Positions 1 to 5,932 of a DNA stretch of 5,932 bases are shown here, piece by piece; within the stretch, counting starts at the first letter, position 1; each line of letters starts with the position of its first letter. Below the pieces are notes generated by a model. The model made no database searches. It saw nothing but the letters and a program-made list of their open reading frames with translations, and had not been told where the DNA came from. The position numbers and the translations under genes are program-made. The DNA comes from Candidatus Dadabacteria bacterium (GTDB lineage Bacteria; Desulfobacterota_D; UBA1144; Nemesobacterales; JAJCZQ01). The stretch lies in contig JAUXJP010000072.1 of assembly GCA_030624695.1 (NCBI GenBank), forward strand, positions 1 through 5,932, written 5' to 3'.

Positions 1-612
1 CAGACCTGCTGCGGTGCATTGTCAGTCCATTCGGGACGACTTGGTGAAGGAAGAGATTTTGCCAGGAAGGTTGTGGATTTATTTTCAAATCTCGATGTAG
101 ATGCATTTATAATAAATTCTGCCGGATGCGGCTCAGCAATCAAAGATTACACACACCTTCTTTCTCAGGATGAGGAATATTCAGAAAAAGCCAGGAAGCT
201 ATCTGGAAAAACCAAAGATATAATGGAGTTTATTGAGGAGATTGGGATTAAGCAGGAATTTAACGATTTAAATATGAAGATTACTTACCAGGACGCATGC
301 CATATCTCACACGGGCAAAACATACGGTCTGCACCCAGGAATTTATTATCAAAGATACCGGGACTGGAAATTATTGAGATGAAAAATTCAGATACATGCT
401 GCGGTAGTGCCGGGGTATACAACATTTTACAGCCGGCTCTTGCAGAAGATATTCTTGAAAAAAAAATTGAAAATATTGAAAACACAGATGCAGAATGTGT
501 AGTTGCCGGAAATCCAGGCTGCCTTCTTCAGATTCAAAAAGGATTAAGAGAAAAAAATCAAAATCTCAGTATAGCTCACCCAATTGAAATACTTGATAAA
601 GCACTTAAATAA
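1..612 (+). CDS. glcF: Glycolate oxidase iron-sulfur subunit GlcF, C-terminal part (5' truncated by window edge)
   Basis: The reading frame is open from base 1 and ends at TAA 610-612, giving 203 residues of a protein whose family is usually about 400-450 residues. What is seen are the two cysteine-rich (CCG) domains: CCGALSVHSG at fragment residues 3-12 with AGCG at 41-44, then DACH at 98-101, DTCCGSAGVYN at 131-141 and NPGC at 171-174. The order, the HSG after the first CCG and the GSAG-Y after the second match GlcF rather than the shorter LutA or heterodisulfide reductase HdrB proteins. In the family, GlcF carries N-terminal 4Fe-4S clusters (not in the window) and passes electrons from the FAD subunit GlcD, which oxidises glycolate or a similar 2-hydroxyacid to the keto acid, towards the quinone pool. 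A glcD-like gene may lie upstream, but this cannot be seen. The TTG at 19 is internal, because the essential CCG motif lies before it. The substrate is inferred from family only. Confidence 0.85.
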   Translation, partial: QTCCGALSVHSGRLGEGRDFARKVVDLFSNLDVDAFIINSAGCGSAIKDYTHLLSQDEEYSEKARKLSGKTKDIMEFIEEIGIKQEFNDLNMKITYQDACHISHGQNIRSAPRNLLSKIPGLEIIEMKNSDTCCGSAGVYNILQPALAEDILEKKIENIENTDAECVVAGNPGCLLQIQKGLREKNQNLSIAHPIEILDKALK

Positions 613-665
613 AAAACCCCCCGACTATAAACCAACAATATTGATTTAAGATCCGGAGGGGCTTT
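611..665. terminator. Bidirectional rho-independent terminator between convergent glcF and HU genes
   Basis: The stem pairs CCCCCCG (617-623) with CGG-A-GGGG (654-661), with a single bulged A at 657. It is extended at the base by AAA/TTT pairing (A-run 611-616 with TTT 663-665). On the minus strand the stem is followed by TTTTTT, a classic U-tract, beginning about 24 bases after the HU stop codon. In the plus direction the stem begins 4 bases after the glcF stop and is followed by CTTTAATAAAT, a poorer tract. It should therefore work best for HU and moderately for glcF. The 30-base loop is longer than usual and contains a short self-complementary CAATATTG (636-643). Confidence 0.75.
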
Positions 666-685
666 AATAAATCTTCAAGAGACTT

Positions 686-976
686 TTATAAAATTGCGTC
701 TTTCGCCGCTTTTGCAACTCTGAATTTTAGTACTTTCTTTGCAGGTATTTTAATTGTTTCACCTGTGGCAGGGTTACGGCCTTTACGGGCCTTACGTCTG
801 GCCGTAACTAGTTTGCCTAACCCCGGCAGTGTAAACTGTCCGTTCTTTTTAGTTTCTTTATAAGCAACTGCAGCTATTTCATCGATTAACTCACCTGCTG
901 CTTTAATTGTTAATCCAGCTTTCTCAGCAATATGTCTTGAGAGCTGTGCTTTGGTCATTGGTTTTTTTACTGCCAT
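686..976 (-). CDS. hup: HU-family histone-like DNA-binding protein
   Basis: This is a 96-residue nucleoid protein that binds and bends double-stranded DNA as a dimer with little sequence preference. Visible parts are the helical dimerisation region (about residues 8-45, MTKAQLSRHIAEKAG onwards), the strand and turn FTLPGLGKLV (48-57), the basic DNA-binding arm rich in Arg and Lys (60-68), the family signature GRNPATGE with its intercalating proline (66-73), and the C-terminal helix ending KAAKDAIL. Length is near the family norm of 90-99, with about six extra N-terminal residues compared with E. coli HU. The start chosen is ATG at 976-974, because AGGAGG lies 4 bases before it and a promoter lies just upstream. 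A farther in-frame ATG at 1036 would add 20 non-conserved residues and overlaps the promoter. The gene is monocistronic and convergent with glcF. It could equally be annotated as a generic HU/IHF paralogue, but the family call is secure. Confidence 0.95.
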   Translation of the reverse strand: MAVKKPMTKAQLSRHIAEKAGLTIKAAGELIDEIAAVAYKETKKNGQFTLPGLGKLVTARRKARKGRNPATGETIKIPAKKVLKFRVAKAAKDAIL

Positions 977-978
977 GT

Positions 979-986
979 CTCCTCCT
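979..986 (-). promoter_or_regulatory. Strong Shine-Dalgarno of the HU gene
   Basis: Read on the minus strand, AGGAGGAG ends two bases before ATG 976-974, and its AGGAGG core sits 4 bases upstream of the start. It fixes the translation start and suggests high expression, as expected for an abundant nucleoid protein. The MFP and RND genes in the window have much weaker sites. Confidence 0.85.
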
Positions 987-1004
987 CTAAGATTGTTTGA
1001 ATCA

Positions 1005-1033
1005 ATATTACAAAAAATATTATTAAAAAGCAA
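1005..1033 (-). promoter_or_regulatory. Predicted sigma-70-type promoter of the HU gene
   Basis: On the minus strand, TTGCTT (1033-1028) and TAATAT (1010-1005) are separated by exactly 17 bases of AT-rich spacer. Initiation about 7 bases downstream would give a leader of roughly 20-25 bases that contains the Shine-Dalgarno. The match to TTGACA/TATAAT is 4 of 6 at each box with ideal spacing. In such AT-rich DNA chance matches are common, so the position relative to the gene is the main support. Confidence 0.55.
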
Positions 1034-1202
1034 CATTTACTTGATATTATTTGTTTATTTTATTATGGAACGTGATTATTTTTATTTTACATTGTGCTTA
1101 TTTGTAAAATTATAATTATTAATATCCTGTGAGGTGTTTAAGATTCAGTTAAATTAATCTGGTATTTTAATTGGTAATATAGTTAATAAAGAGTAATTAA
1201 AA
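1034..1202. promoter_or_regulatory. AT-rich divergent regulatory region between HU and the efflux operon
   Basis: About 170 bases of very AT-rich DNA separate the HU promoter from the adaptor start and must hold the plus-strand promoter of the pump operon. No single plus-strand promoter stands out. A possible -35 TTGTGC (1092-1097) has only weak -10 candidates at suitable spacing, and TTGATA (1041-1046) is followed by TATTAT (1061-1066) at too short a spacing of 14. A perfect 10-base palindrome AATTATAATT lies at 1108-1117 and could be a regulator site, but may be chance in this composition. A weak AAAGAG (1188-1193) lies 9 bases before the adaptor ATG. No coding potential was seen. Confidence 0.45.
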
Positions 1203-2324
1203 ATGGGTAGAACAACAAAAAAACAGTGGGTCAAATTTTTAATAATAATTGGAATATTTCTCCTGTTTCTTTTCGGCCTTTATTTGAGGCTTATCTCTAT
1301 AAGGACTGAAGCAGCAAAAACATTATCTGGAAATATAACAAAACCCGTAAGGGTTATTAATCCCATTCCAACTGAAACTTGGCTTTACCGTGAAGTGCTC
1401 GGCAGAGTAGAAGGCGGTCAGGAAATAGACATCAGGGCAGATGTTGGGGGCTGGGTAGAAGAAATATATTTTAAAAGGGATGAAAGTGTAACTAAGGACC
1501 AGGTTCTTATTAAATTAAACGATGTCCGTAAGGTCGTAGCACTGCAGGAAGCTAAATTCAGGCTTCAGGCATCAAAAGCAAATCTCAATGAAACAAACAG
1601 GAAATACAATCAGAATAAAACCTTGTTCGAAAAGGGCATTATTTCAAGAGACAACCTTGATTCAAACAAAAACCAGCTTGCCATTGAGAGTGCAAATATG
1701 AAATCCCTTGAAGCAGCATACAACAGGGTTAAATGGGATTTTGACAACCTTGAAGTAAGATCTCCCATAAACGGAACAATTATAGAAATTCAACCAGACG
1801 TTGGACAGGAAGTCTTTGTAGGTGAATCTCTCGCAACAGTAGTTAATTTAGAAAATAAAAAAGTTATTGCCGGTCTGGATGCATCAATTGCGAGGCTTAT
1901 TAAAACCGGCAGTGAAGTGGATCTTACCCTCAGCACACATGGCATTACCGAAATGGGCAGGGGTGAGATAGTCGGAATCAGCCGAAACTCAATCGACGAT
2001 TCCGGAGTTTACGAGATCGAGGTAAAACTTACCGGGGATGATTTAAACTGGTGGCCTGGAGAAATTGTAACAGTCAAACTCCCGATAAAAAAACTGGTGA
2101 ACATGGTTAATGTGCCAAGAACAGCAGTCTTTTCGGATTCATCGGAAGTATTTATATTTGTGGCTATAAACAATAAAAGCATAAAAGTACCTGTTGAAGT
2201 AACATGGCTGGATGACAAAACCGGTTTTGTCCCATTTGCTTTATTACCTGCAGATTCACAAATTATTACTGAGGGTAGTTCGGGTCTGACCACCGGTCAG
2301 GACATTAGGATTATTTCAGACTAA
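1203..2324 (+). CDS. RND efflux membrane fusion protein (periplasmic adaptor, HlyD/AcrA family)
   Basis: This 373-residue adaptor should link the inner-membrane RND pump to an outer-membrane channel. In order: a basic N-terminus and one hydrophobic segment (about 10-30) with no lipobox cysteine, so it is probably membrane-anchored rather than a lipoprotein; the first lipoyl half (about 74-106, GGWVEEIYFKRDESVTKDQ); an alpha-helical hairpin (about 108-182) with the turn LFEKGIISRDNLD; the second lipoyl half (187-215, SPINGTIIEIQPDVGQEVFVGE); a beta-barrel domain (about 219-294) ending WWPGEIVTVKLP; and a membrane-proximal C-terminal domain from NVPRTAVF (303) onwards. The short helical hairpin and total length fit RND adaptors. 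The ATG at 1203 is favoured because the positively charged GRTTKKQ leads directly into the membrane segment, although the ribosome site is poor. The stop lies 4 bases before the transporter start, so the two are surely co-transcribed. Substrate cannot be told from the sequence. Confidence 0.92.
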   Translation: MGRTTKKQWVKFLIIIGIFLLFLFGLYLRLISIRTEAAKTLSGNITKPVRVINPIPTETWLYREVLGRVEGGQEIDIRADVGGWVEEIYFKRDESVTKDQVLIKLNDVRKVVALQEAKFRLQASKANLNETNRKYNQNKTLFEKGIISRDNLDSNKNQLAIESANMKSLEAAYNRVKWDFDNLEVRSPINGTIIEIQPDVGQEVFVGESLATVVNLENKKVIAGLDASIARLIKTGSEVDLTLSTHGITEMGRGEIVGISRNSIDDSGVYEIEVKLTGDDLNWWPGEIVTVKLPIKKLVNMVNVPRTAVFSDSSEVFIFVAINNKSIKVPVEVTWLDDKTGFVPFALLPADSQIITEGSSGLTTGQDIRIISD

Positions 2325-2328
2325 GCAT

Positions 2329-5300
2329 ATGCACATCGCAGAATTTTCGGTCAAAAACTCCGTCCTCGTTAACCTTCTGATGGGCGCCATATTTATTATT
2401 GGTCTTGTATTCGCACTGGTACTTCCCCTTGAACTTTTTCCATCTATAAAACTTGAATTAGTTACCGTAAAAACTGTCTTCCCCGGTGCTTCTGCAGAAG
2501 ACATCGAAAAACTTGTAACCATACCGATTGAAGAAGAAATCAAAAACACATCGGGTATTAATGTCCTGAGATCGATCTCCTCTGAAGGACTTTCCGTAGT
2601 TATTGCTGAACTTGATACCGGTGAGGATGTTACAAAGATTGTAAATGATATAGATTCAAAGGTCTCACGGATAAAAGACAAACTCCCGGAAGATGCCGAA
2701 GACCCTGTAATAGAAGAAGTAAAATCGGACTTTCCGTTAATTAATATTGCTATAACCGGAGAAGTCCCAAGGGAAACACTTAGGCAAAATGCATTAAGGT
2801 TAAGAGACGAACTCCAGTTAATTGACGGTGTTGATAATATTGTATTTTCAGGACTCGGGGACCCAATTTACTGGGTCAACCTCGACTATCCAAAAATGCA
2901 CCAGTACAAAGTGAGTATTGACCAGGTCTCCGGGGCTATAACTAAAAGGAATCTGGATCTTCCAGGAGGAGGGTACACCCAGGACAACACCGAACTGCTT
3001 GTAAGGACCCGTGGAAAAATTTATGAAATATCTGACATTTTAAACATACCGATCATTACGGATACAAGCGGCAAGAATGTCCTTATAAGGGACATTGCAA
3101 CAGTAGAAATCGGAGAAGAAAAAACAAGAACAAGCGCGAGGGTAAACGGCGAACCCGCAATTACCTTCTGGATAAACAAACAAAAAAACATTGATGCTAT
3201 TGAGACAGTTGGAGTTATTAGGGAATTCATTGAGGAATTTAAAACAACTCTACCGGAATCAATAAATATTTATGATACAAATGACAGCTCCTACTGGGTG
3301 AAGAAAAGATTTCAGAGCATGCTAAAAAGCGGTGGTTTGGGACTGTTTTTCGTAGTTATTATGCTCGGGCTTTTCCTAAACCGTAGGGCAGCATTCATAG
3401 CTGCACTCGGGATCCCTATCTCATTTTTAGGTGCATTCATATTAATGAAAATGAGCGGTATAACCATCAACATGCTTTCAATGTTTGGTTTAATAATGGT
3501 CCTTGGTATCGTGGTAGATGATGCAATCATAGTTGTTGAAAACGTACAGAGGTATATTGCACAGGGTATGGCCCCGCGGGAAGCAGCCATTAAGGGTACA
3601 AAGGAAGTTGCACTGCCTGTATTTGCCACGGTACTAACAAATATAGCTGCATTTATCCCCCTTCTTTTTGCCACGGGCTTAATAGGCCAGTTCCTCTCAA
3701 TTATTCCCAAGGTTGCAATCTTTGCTTTACTTGTATCACTGGTAGAAGCACTGCTCATTATGCCGTCTCACTGTGCTGACTGGATGAAACCCCGGGACAA
3801 GAAAACCGTAACAAAGGCAAAGTGGTTTTATAAAGTAAGGTCCTATTATATAAAGGGTTTGTCTTTTTCACTGAGAAACCGTTATGTAGTGGTCAGTTCA
3901 TTTTTCCTGATACTTTTTTTCAGTTTCTTTATAATAAAAGGGCTTCCAAATGTAATGTTTTATCAGCATGACACTTCTGAATTTCAGATAAAAGTTGAAA
4001 ACCCGGCCCAGTCAAGTCTTGAGTACACAAAAAACTCCGTTAAGGAAATTGAAAAAATAGTGAAGCAGGTAGTACCTGAATCGGCACTTAAGAACATTGT
4101 TTCGATGATAGGTATTGACCTCACTACAAATGATTCTCCAACCATAGGAGACCATATTGCAACTATTATTGTAGAGTTCGAAGACTTTGAAGACAGGGAA
4201 GAAAACGGGCTGGAGCTTAAAAACCAGGTAAGAGACGAAGTACTAAGAGTCATCGTAGGTCCTGAAAAACTTGATTTTATTGCCGAAGCAGGAATCCCCA
4301 CAGGGAAACCTATAGATATTCGAATTTTGGGTAACAACCTTGATACGCTGAAGGAAATTTCCCTTCAGGTACAGGAAGAGTTATCACAATACAAAGGGGT
4401 TTACGGTGTAAGTGATAATCTTGTATGGGGTAAACCCGAAATAAGGGTAAACGTAGATGAACAAAAGGCCGCAATATTTGGCCTCGATACTACATCAGTT
4501 GCAAGAGAAGTAAGGGCACTTGTTGACGGCTTGACTGTAGCCCAGACAAGGATCGGGAAGGAAGAGGCTGATATAAAAATAAGGTATGACCTCCAATCTA
4601 AAAACCTTCTCAACCTACTGCAGTCTCACCAGGTAATTACACCTACAAAAGAAAGGGTCTCACTTGGCACAATTGCCACGATAGAGATGAGGCCGAGTAT
4701 TCTAAACATTAAAAGATACGAATCAAACAGGTCCATTTCTATTACAGCGGAAGTGGATCAGAAGATCACAACATCAAATGAAGTAAATACCATTATTACC
4801 GGTTTCCTGGATAACATTTTGACACGTTACCCAACTTATAACTACAAACTTGCGGGTGAAGAAGAAGACTATCGCAAAACAATGGACGATATTATGCGCG
4901 CATCTATCGCCGCTATAATTTTAATCTACTTAATCCTTGCAAGTATCCTGAGGTCCTATTTTCAGCCCCTTATAATTATGACAATTCTCCCCTTTACTTT
5001 AATCGGGGTTACGGCCGGAATACTTTTAAGGGGCGAGCCTCGAACACTGCCTGCAATTATTGGTATTGTTGCGTTACTTGGTATTGTTGTAAACGACAGC
5101 CTTTTGTTGATGGATTTTATTAATAAACGAAGGGACAGGTTTAATAACCGCGTGTTTGCAGTTGTAATGTCCGCCAAGCACCGCTTCAGGCCGATTATAC
5201 TTACTACACTTACAACCTTTGCCGGGCTTTCAACGCTGATGTTTGAATTCAGGGGAGAAGCTTCTTTCCTCGCGCCTATGGCCACTGCTCTTGGTGTCGG

Positions 5301-5412
5301 CTTGTTATTTTCTACGATACTTCTGCTATTCCTGATACCATGCCTGTATCTTATACTTGATGATATTCAAAGTATTATTAAGTGGAAGTTAGGTATGGAA
5401 AACGATAAATAA
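2329..5412 (+). CDS. RND family efflux transporter permease, HAE-1 (AcrB/MdtC-like) type
   Basis: A full-length 1027-residue inner-membrane, proton-driven exporter that would act as a trimer with the adaptor encoded just upstream. The internal duplication is visible: TM1 (about 11-32), periplasmic porter domain (33-335) with ELFPSI and FPGASAEDIEKLVT (51-64), TM2-TM6 (about 336-480), TM7 (about 517-537), second porter domain (538-856), TM8-TM12 (about 857-1010). TM4 carries the proton-relay pair D397-D398 in GIVVDDAIIVVENV, the HAE-1 rather than heavy-metal CusA pattern. In TM10 the matching stretch is GIVVNDSLLLMDF (918-930), with N922 where AcrB has its essential Lys and D923 next to it. 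The TM11 HRFRPIILTT (951-960) keeps the equivalent arginines and threonine. The start follows the adaptor stop by 4 bases without a clear Shine-Dalgarno, suggesting translational coupling. MHIAEFSVKN is a typical family N-terminus. Drugs, bile salts, fatty acids or other hydrophobic compounds are possible substrates; none is indicated here. Confidence 0.95.
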   Translation: MHIAEFSVKNSVLVNLLMGAIFIIGLVFALVLPLELFPSIKLELVTVKTVFPGASAEDIEKLVTIPIEEEIKNTSGINVLRSISSEGLSVVIAELDTGEDVTKIVNDIDSKVSRIKDKLPEDAEDPVIEEVKSDFPLINIAITGEVPRETLRQNALRLRDELQLIDGVDNIVFSGLGDPIYWVNLDYPKMHQYKVSIDQVSGAITKRNLDLPGGGYTQDNTELLVRTRGKIYEISDILNIPIITDTSGKNVLIRDIATVEIGEEKTRTSARVNGEPAITFWINKQKNIDAIETVGVIREFIEEFKTTLPESINIYDTNDSSYWVKKRFQSMLKSGGLGLFFVVIMLGLFLNRRAAFIAALGIPISFLGAFILMKMSGITINMLSMFGLIMVLGIVVDDAIIVVENVQRYIAQGMAPREAAIKGTKEVALPVFATVLTNIAAFIPLLFATGLIGQFLSIIPKVAIFALLVSLVEALLIMPSHCADWMKPRDKKTVTKAKWFYKVRSYYIKGLSFSLRNRYVVVSSFFLILFFSFFIIKGLPNVMFYQHDTSEFQIKVENPAQSSLEYTKNSVKEIEKIVKQVVPESALKNIVSMIGIDLTTNDSPTIGDHIATIIVEFEDFEDREENGLELKNQVRDEVLRVIVGPEKLDFIAEAGIPTGKPIDIRILGNNLDTLKEISLQVQEELSQYKGVYGVSDNLVWGKPEIRVNVDEQKAAIFGLDTTSVAREVRALVDGLTVAQTRIGKEEADIKIRYDLQSKNLLNLLQSHQVITPTKERVSLGTIATIEMRPSILNIKRYESNRSISITAEVDQKITTSNEVNTIITGFLDNILTRYPTYNYKLAGEEEDYRKTMDDIMRASIAAIILIYLILASILRSYFQPLIIMTILPFTLIGVTAGILLRGEPRTLPAIIGIVALLGIVVNDSLLLMDFINKRRDRFNNRVFAVVMSAKHRFRPIILTTLTTFAGLSTLMFEFRGEASFLAPMATALGVGLLFSTILLLFLIPCLYLILDDIQSIIKWKLGMENDK

Positions 5413-5486
5413 ACTTTCTTACTCAGTGATATCAGTAGATGCGGTGAACCAATCATTAGGAAGTTAGGCTCCCCGGTTTTTCTGTC

Positions 5487-5507
5487 ATTCCGGACCAGAT
5501 CCGGAAT
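5487..5507. repeat. REP-like palindrome (ATTCCGGA-5-TCCGGAAT)
   Basis: A perfect 8-base inverted repeat, ATTCCGGA (5487-5494) and TCCGGAAT (5500-5507), with loop CCAGA. It sits in the context GTCATTCCGGAC...GATCCGGAATC, a form I recognise as typical of dispersed intergenic palindromes in several bacterial groups. Only one copy lies in this window, so its repetitive nature is inferred from form and position, not shown. Confidence 0.55.
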
Positions 5508-5521
5508 CTAATATTTAGATT
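5505..5521. repeat. AT-rich inverted repeat overlapping the REP-like element
   Basis: AATCTAA (5505-5511) and TTAGATT (5515-5521) form a perfect 7-base inverted repeat around a 3-base centre, TAT. Its left arm shares bases 5505-5507 with the right arm of the preceding palindrome, so the two hairpins cannot both form fully. It may be the outer part of the same element or a chance palindrome. Confidence 0.4.
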
Positions 5522-5527
5522 GTTTGA

Positions 5528-5561
5528 GGTTTGGGTTACGTGGAAAGCGGGTTGCAAACCC
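5528..5561 (+). terminator. Possible weak terminator hairpin after the pump operon
   Basis: GGTTTG (5528-5533) can pair with CAAACC (5555-5560). A tighter alternative pairs GGGTT (5549-5553) with AACCC (5557-5561) around a GCA loop. The plus-strand sequence after it is TGAAATAATTTTAAATTTA, AT-rich but not a clean U-run. No better terminator is visible for the transporter transcript, so this is a candidate only. Confidence 0.25.
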
Positions 5562-5636
5562 TGAAATAATTTTAAATTTAGTTCAGAAGCTATAGTTTAA
5601 TCGGAGACCCATTGTGTGGAGGTGAAGGTGGTAATA

Positions 5637-5659
5637 ACACCGTATTGGTGAACCGGTGT
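5637..5659 (-). terminator. Hairpin downstream of the nitrilase-like gene, possible weak terminator
   Basis: ACACCG (5637-5642) pairs perfectly with CGGTGT (5654-5659) around an 11-base loop, about 30 bases past the stop codon of the minus-strand gene. The minus-strand sequence after the stem is TATTACCACC, which lacks a real U-tract, so rho-independent function is doubtful. The position relative to the gene is the main reason for listing it. Confidence 0.3.
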
Positions 5660-5688
5660 GTCTGTGGCAAATATTTTATTAGCGTAAA

Positions 5689-5932
5689 TCACTCCGGAGG
5701 TGTCTTGTATTTATAGCCGCCGGCAAAAGCGCCTTCCATATCAACGAGAGTTTTGTACAGCTCAGGGCGGCGGTTCTTGAGATAATCCCCTTCAGGGTGG
5801 GTGGGACCGTAATCGCCTGGGACTACATCAGCCACTAAAAGAGTATCTTCATTCCTTGCAGCTATTAATACATCACCGTGCGGCCCGCAGATTATCGAAT
5901 TGCCCCGGTACTGCCACTTCCCGGTTCCCACC
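5689..5932 (-). CDS. Carbon-nitrogen hydrolase (nitrilase superfamily) protein, C-terminal part (5' truncated by window edge)
   Basis: About 80 residues ending at TGA (5691-5689); the frame stays open to the window edge, so the gene continues beyond base 5932. The visible stretch reads WQYRGNSIICGPHGDVLIAA followed by EDTLLVADVVPGD, the pattern of the late beta-strands in nitrilase-superfamily enzymes (G-S-x-I-x-x-P-x-G-x-x-L, then an acidic residue and LLVAD). It then has a tail THPEGDYLKNRRPELYKTLV. The catalytic Glu-Lys-Cys triad lies in the missing N-terminal part, so activity cannot be judged and the substrate (nitrile, amide, carbamoyl or other C-N bond) is unknown. The D-Y-L-x-x-R-R-P-E-L-Y tail is a feature I associate with aliphatic amidase or N-carbamoyl-type members, but this is weak. 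The GTG at 5931 is not taken as a start. It runs convergent to the pump operon. Confidence 0.75.
   Translation of the reverse strand, partial: VGTGKWQYRGNSIICGPHGDVLIAARNEDTLLVADVVPGDYGPTHPEGDYLKNRRPELYKTLVDMEGAFAGGYKYKTPPE

Larger units (their letters stand above)
5413..5688. other. Intergenic region with several inverted repeats, no convincing gene
   Basis: These 276 bases lie between the pump operon and the convergent nitrilase gene. I see no open frame with family resemblance and no tRNA. The region contains a REP-like palindrome (5487-5507), an overlapping AT palindrome (5505-5521), a G-rich hairpin (5528-5561) and a CACCG/CGGTG hairpin (5637-5659). The octamer GGTGAACC occurs twice in direct orientation (about 5443-5450 and 5647-5654). 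No hairpin has a strong U-tract in either direction, so termination of both convergent genes is not clearly explained. Confidence 0.6.

Noticed and set aside
19..21. TTG as a start codon for the first gene.
   Set aside because: The frame is open to the window edge and the conserved TCCGA residues precede the TTG, so it is internal to a truncated gene.
285..485. A 66-codon minus-strand frame inside glcF.
   Set aside because: It lies opposite the conserved second CCG domain, has an unconvincing Phe/Ile/Ser-rich product and is best explained as a shadow.
171..534. Single-cysteine AGCG and NPGC motifs in GlcF in place of full CXXC pairs, suggesting lost cluster ligands.
   Set aside because: GlcF proteins generally have this form (E. 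coli GlcF has similar SGCG and NIGC segments as I recall), so it is a family feature and not a defect.
3312..3758. A 148-codon minus-strand open frame inside the RND gene, and similar ones at 2009-2293, 2316-2681, 3984-4337 and 4962-5285.
   Set aside because: These are antisense shadows of the conserved transporter and adaptor frames: low-complexity Ser/Ile/Thr-rich translations, no family resemblance and no ribosome sites noticed.
5471..5482. CCCCGGTTTTTCT after the pump operon as a terminator U-tract.
   Set aside because: There is no adequate GC-rich partner (GGGG) upstream to form a stem directly before the T-run; only a 4-base AACC/GGTT pairing across a long loop is possible.
5618..5651. 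A short plus-strand frame with a good GGAGG (5618-5622) before GTG at 5628, encoding about seven residues (VVITPYW).
   Set aside because: It is too short to support, is followed by no plus-strand gene that a leader peptide could regulate, and lies in a repeat-rich stretch where G-rich words arise by chance.
5929..5931. GTG as the start of the nitrilase-like gene.
   Set aside because: The visible part is only the C-terminal end of a family about 250-320 residues long; the frame continues past the window edge.

Overview
The window is an AT-rich bacterial chromosome segment from a Gram-negative organism. The Gram-negative call rests on a resistance-nodulation-division (RND) efflux pump and its periplasmic adaptor, which are envelope-spanning parts that normally work with an outer-membrane channel. 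The phylum cannot be fixed from sequence alone. The HU variant (a 'LPGLGKL' strand instead of the E. coli-type loop) and the low GC suggest a non-enterobacterial lineage, but this is only an impression.

Layout. (1) 1-612, plus strand: the C-terminal half of a GlcF-like glycolate oxidase iron-sulfur subunit, cut by the left window edge. (2) 611-665: a compact hairpin lying between two convergent genes, usable as a terminator in both directions. (3) 686-976, minus strand: a complete HU-family DNA-binding protein of 96 residues, with a strong Shine-Dalgarno and a recognisable sigma-70-type promoter just upstream. (4) 1034-1202: a very AT-rich divergent intergenic region. (5) 1203-2324 and 2329-5412, plus strand: a two-gene operon with a 4-base gap, encoding a membrane fusion protein and a full-length HAE-1 type RND transporter. 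(6) 5413-5688: an intergenic region with no convincing gene but several inverted repeats, including a REP-like CCGGA palindrome. (7) 5689-5932, minus strand: the C-terminal part of a nitrilase-superfamily (carbon-nitrogen hydrolase) protein, cut by the right edge.

How they fit together. Only the adaptor and transporter form a clear functional unit, a proton-driven drug or small-molecule exporter. No outer-membrane factor and no TetR, MarR or two-component regulator gene lies next to them here, so the pump must borrow a TolC-like channel from elsewhere or its partner lies outside the window. GlcF, HU and the nitrilase are separate transcription units with no evident link to the pump.

I found no sign of a novel defence, mobile or biosynthetic system. 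The most notable points are the RND proton-relay variant (no lysine in TM10, an Asn-Asp pair instead), the structured intergenic region after the pump, and the start-site correction for HU.
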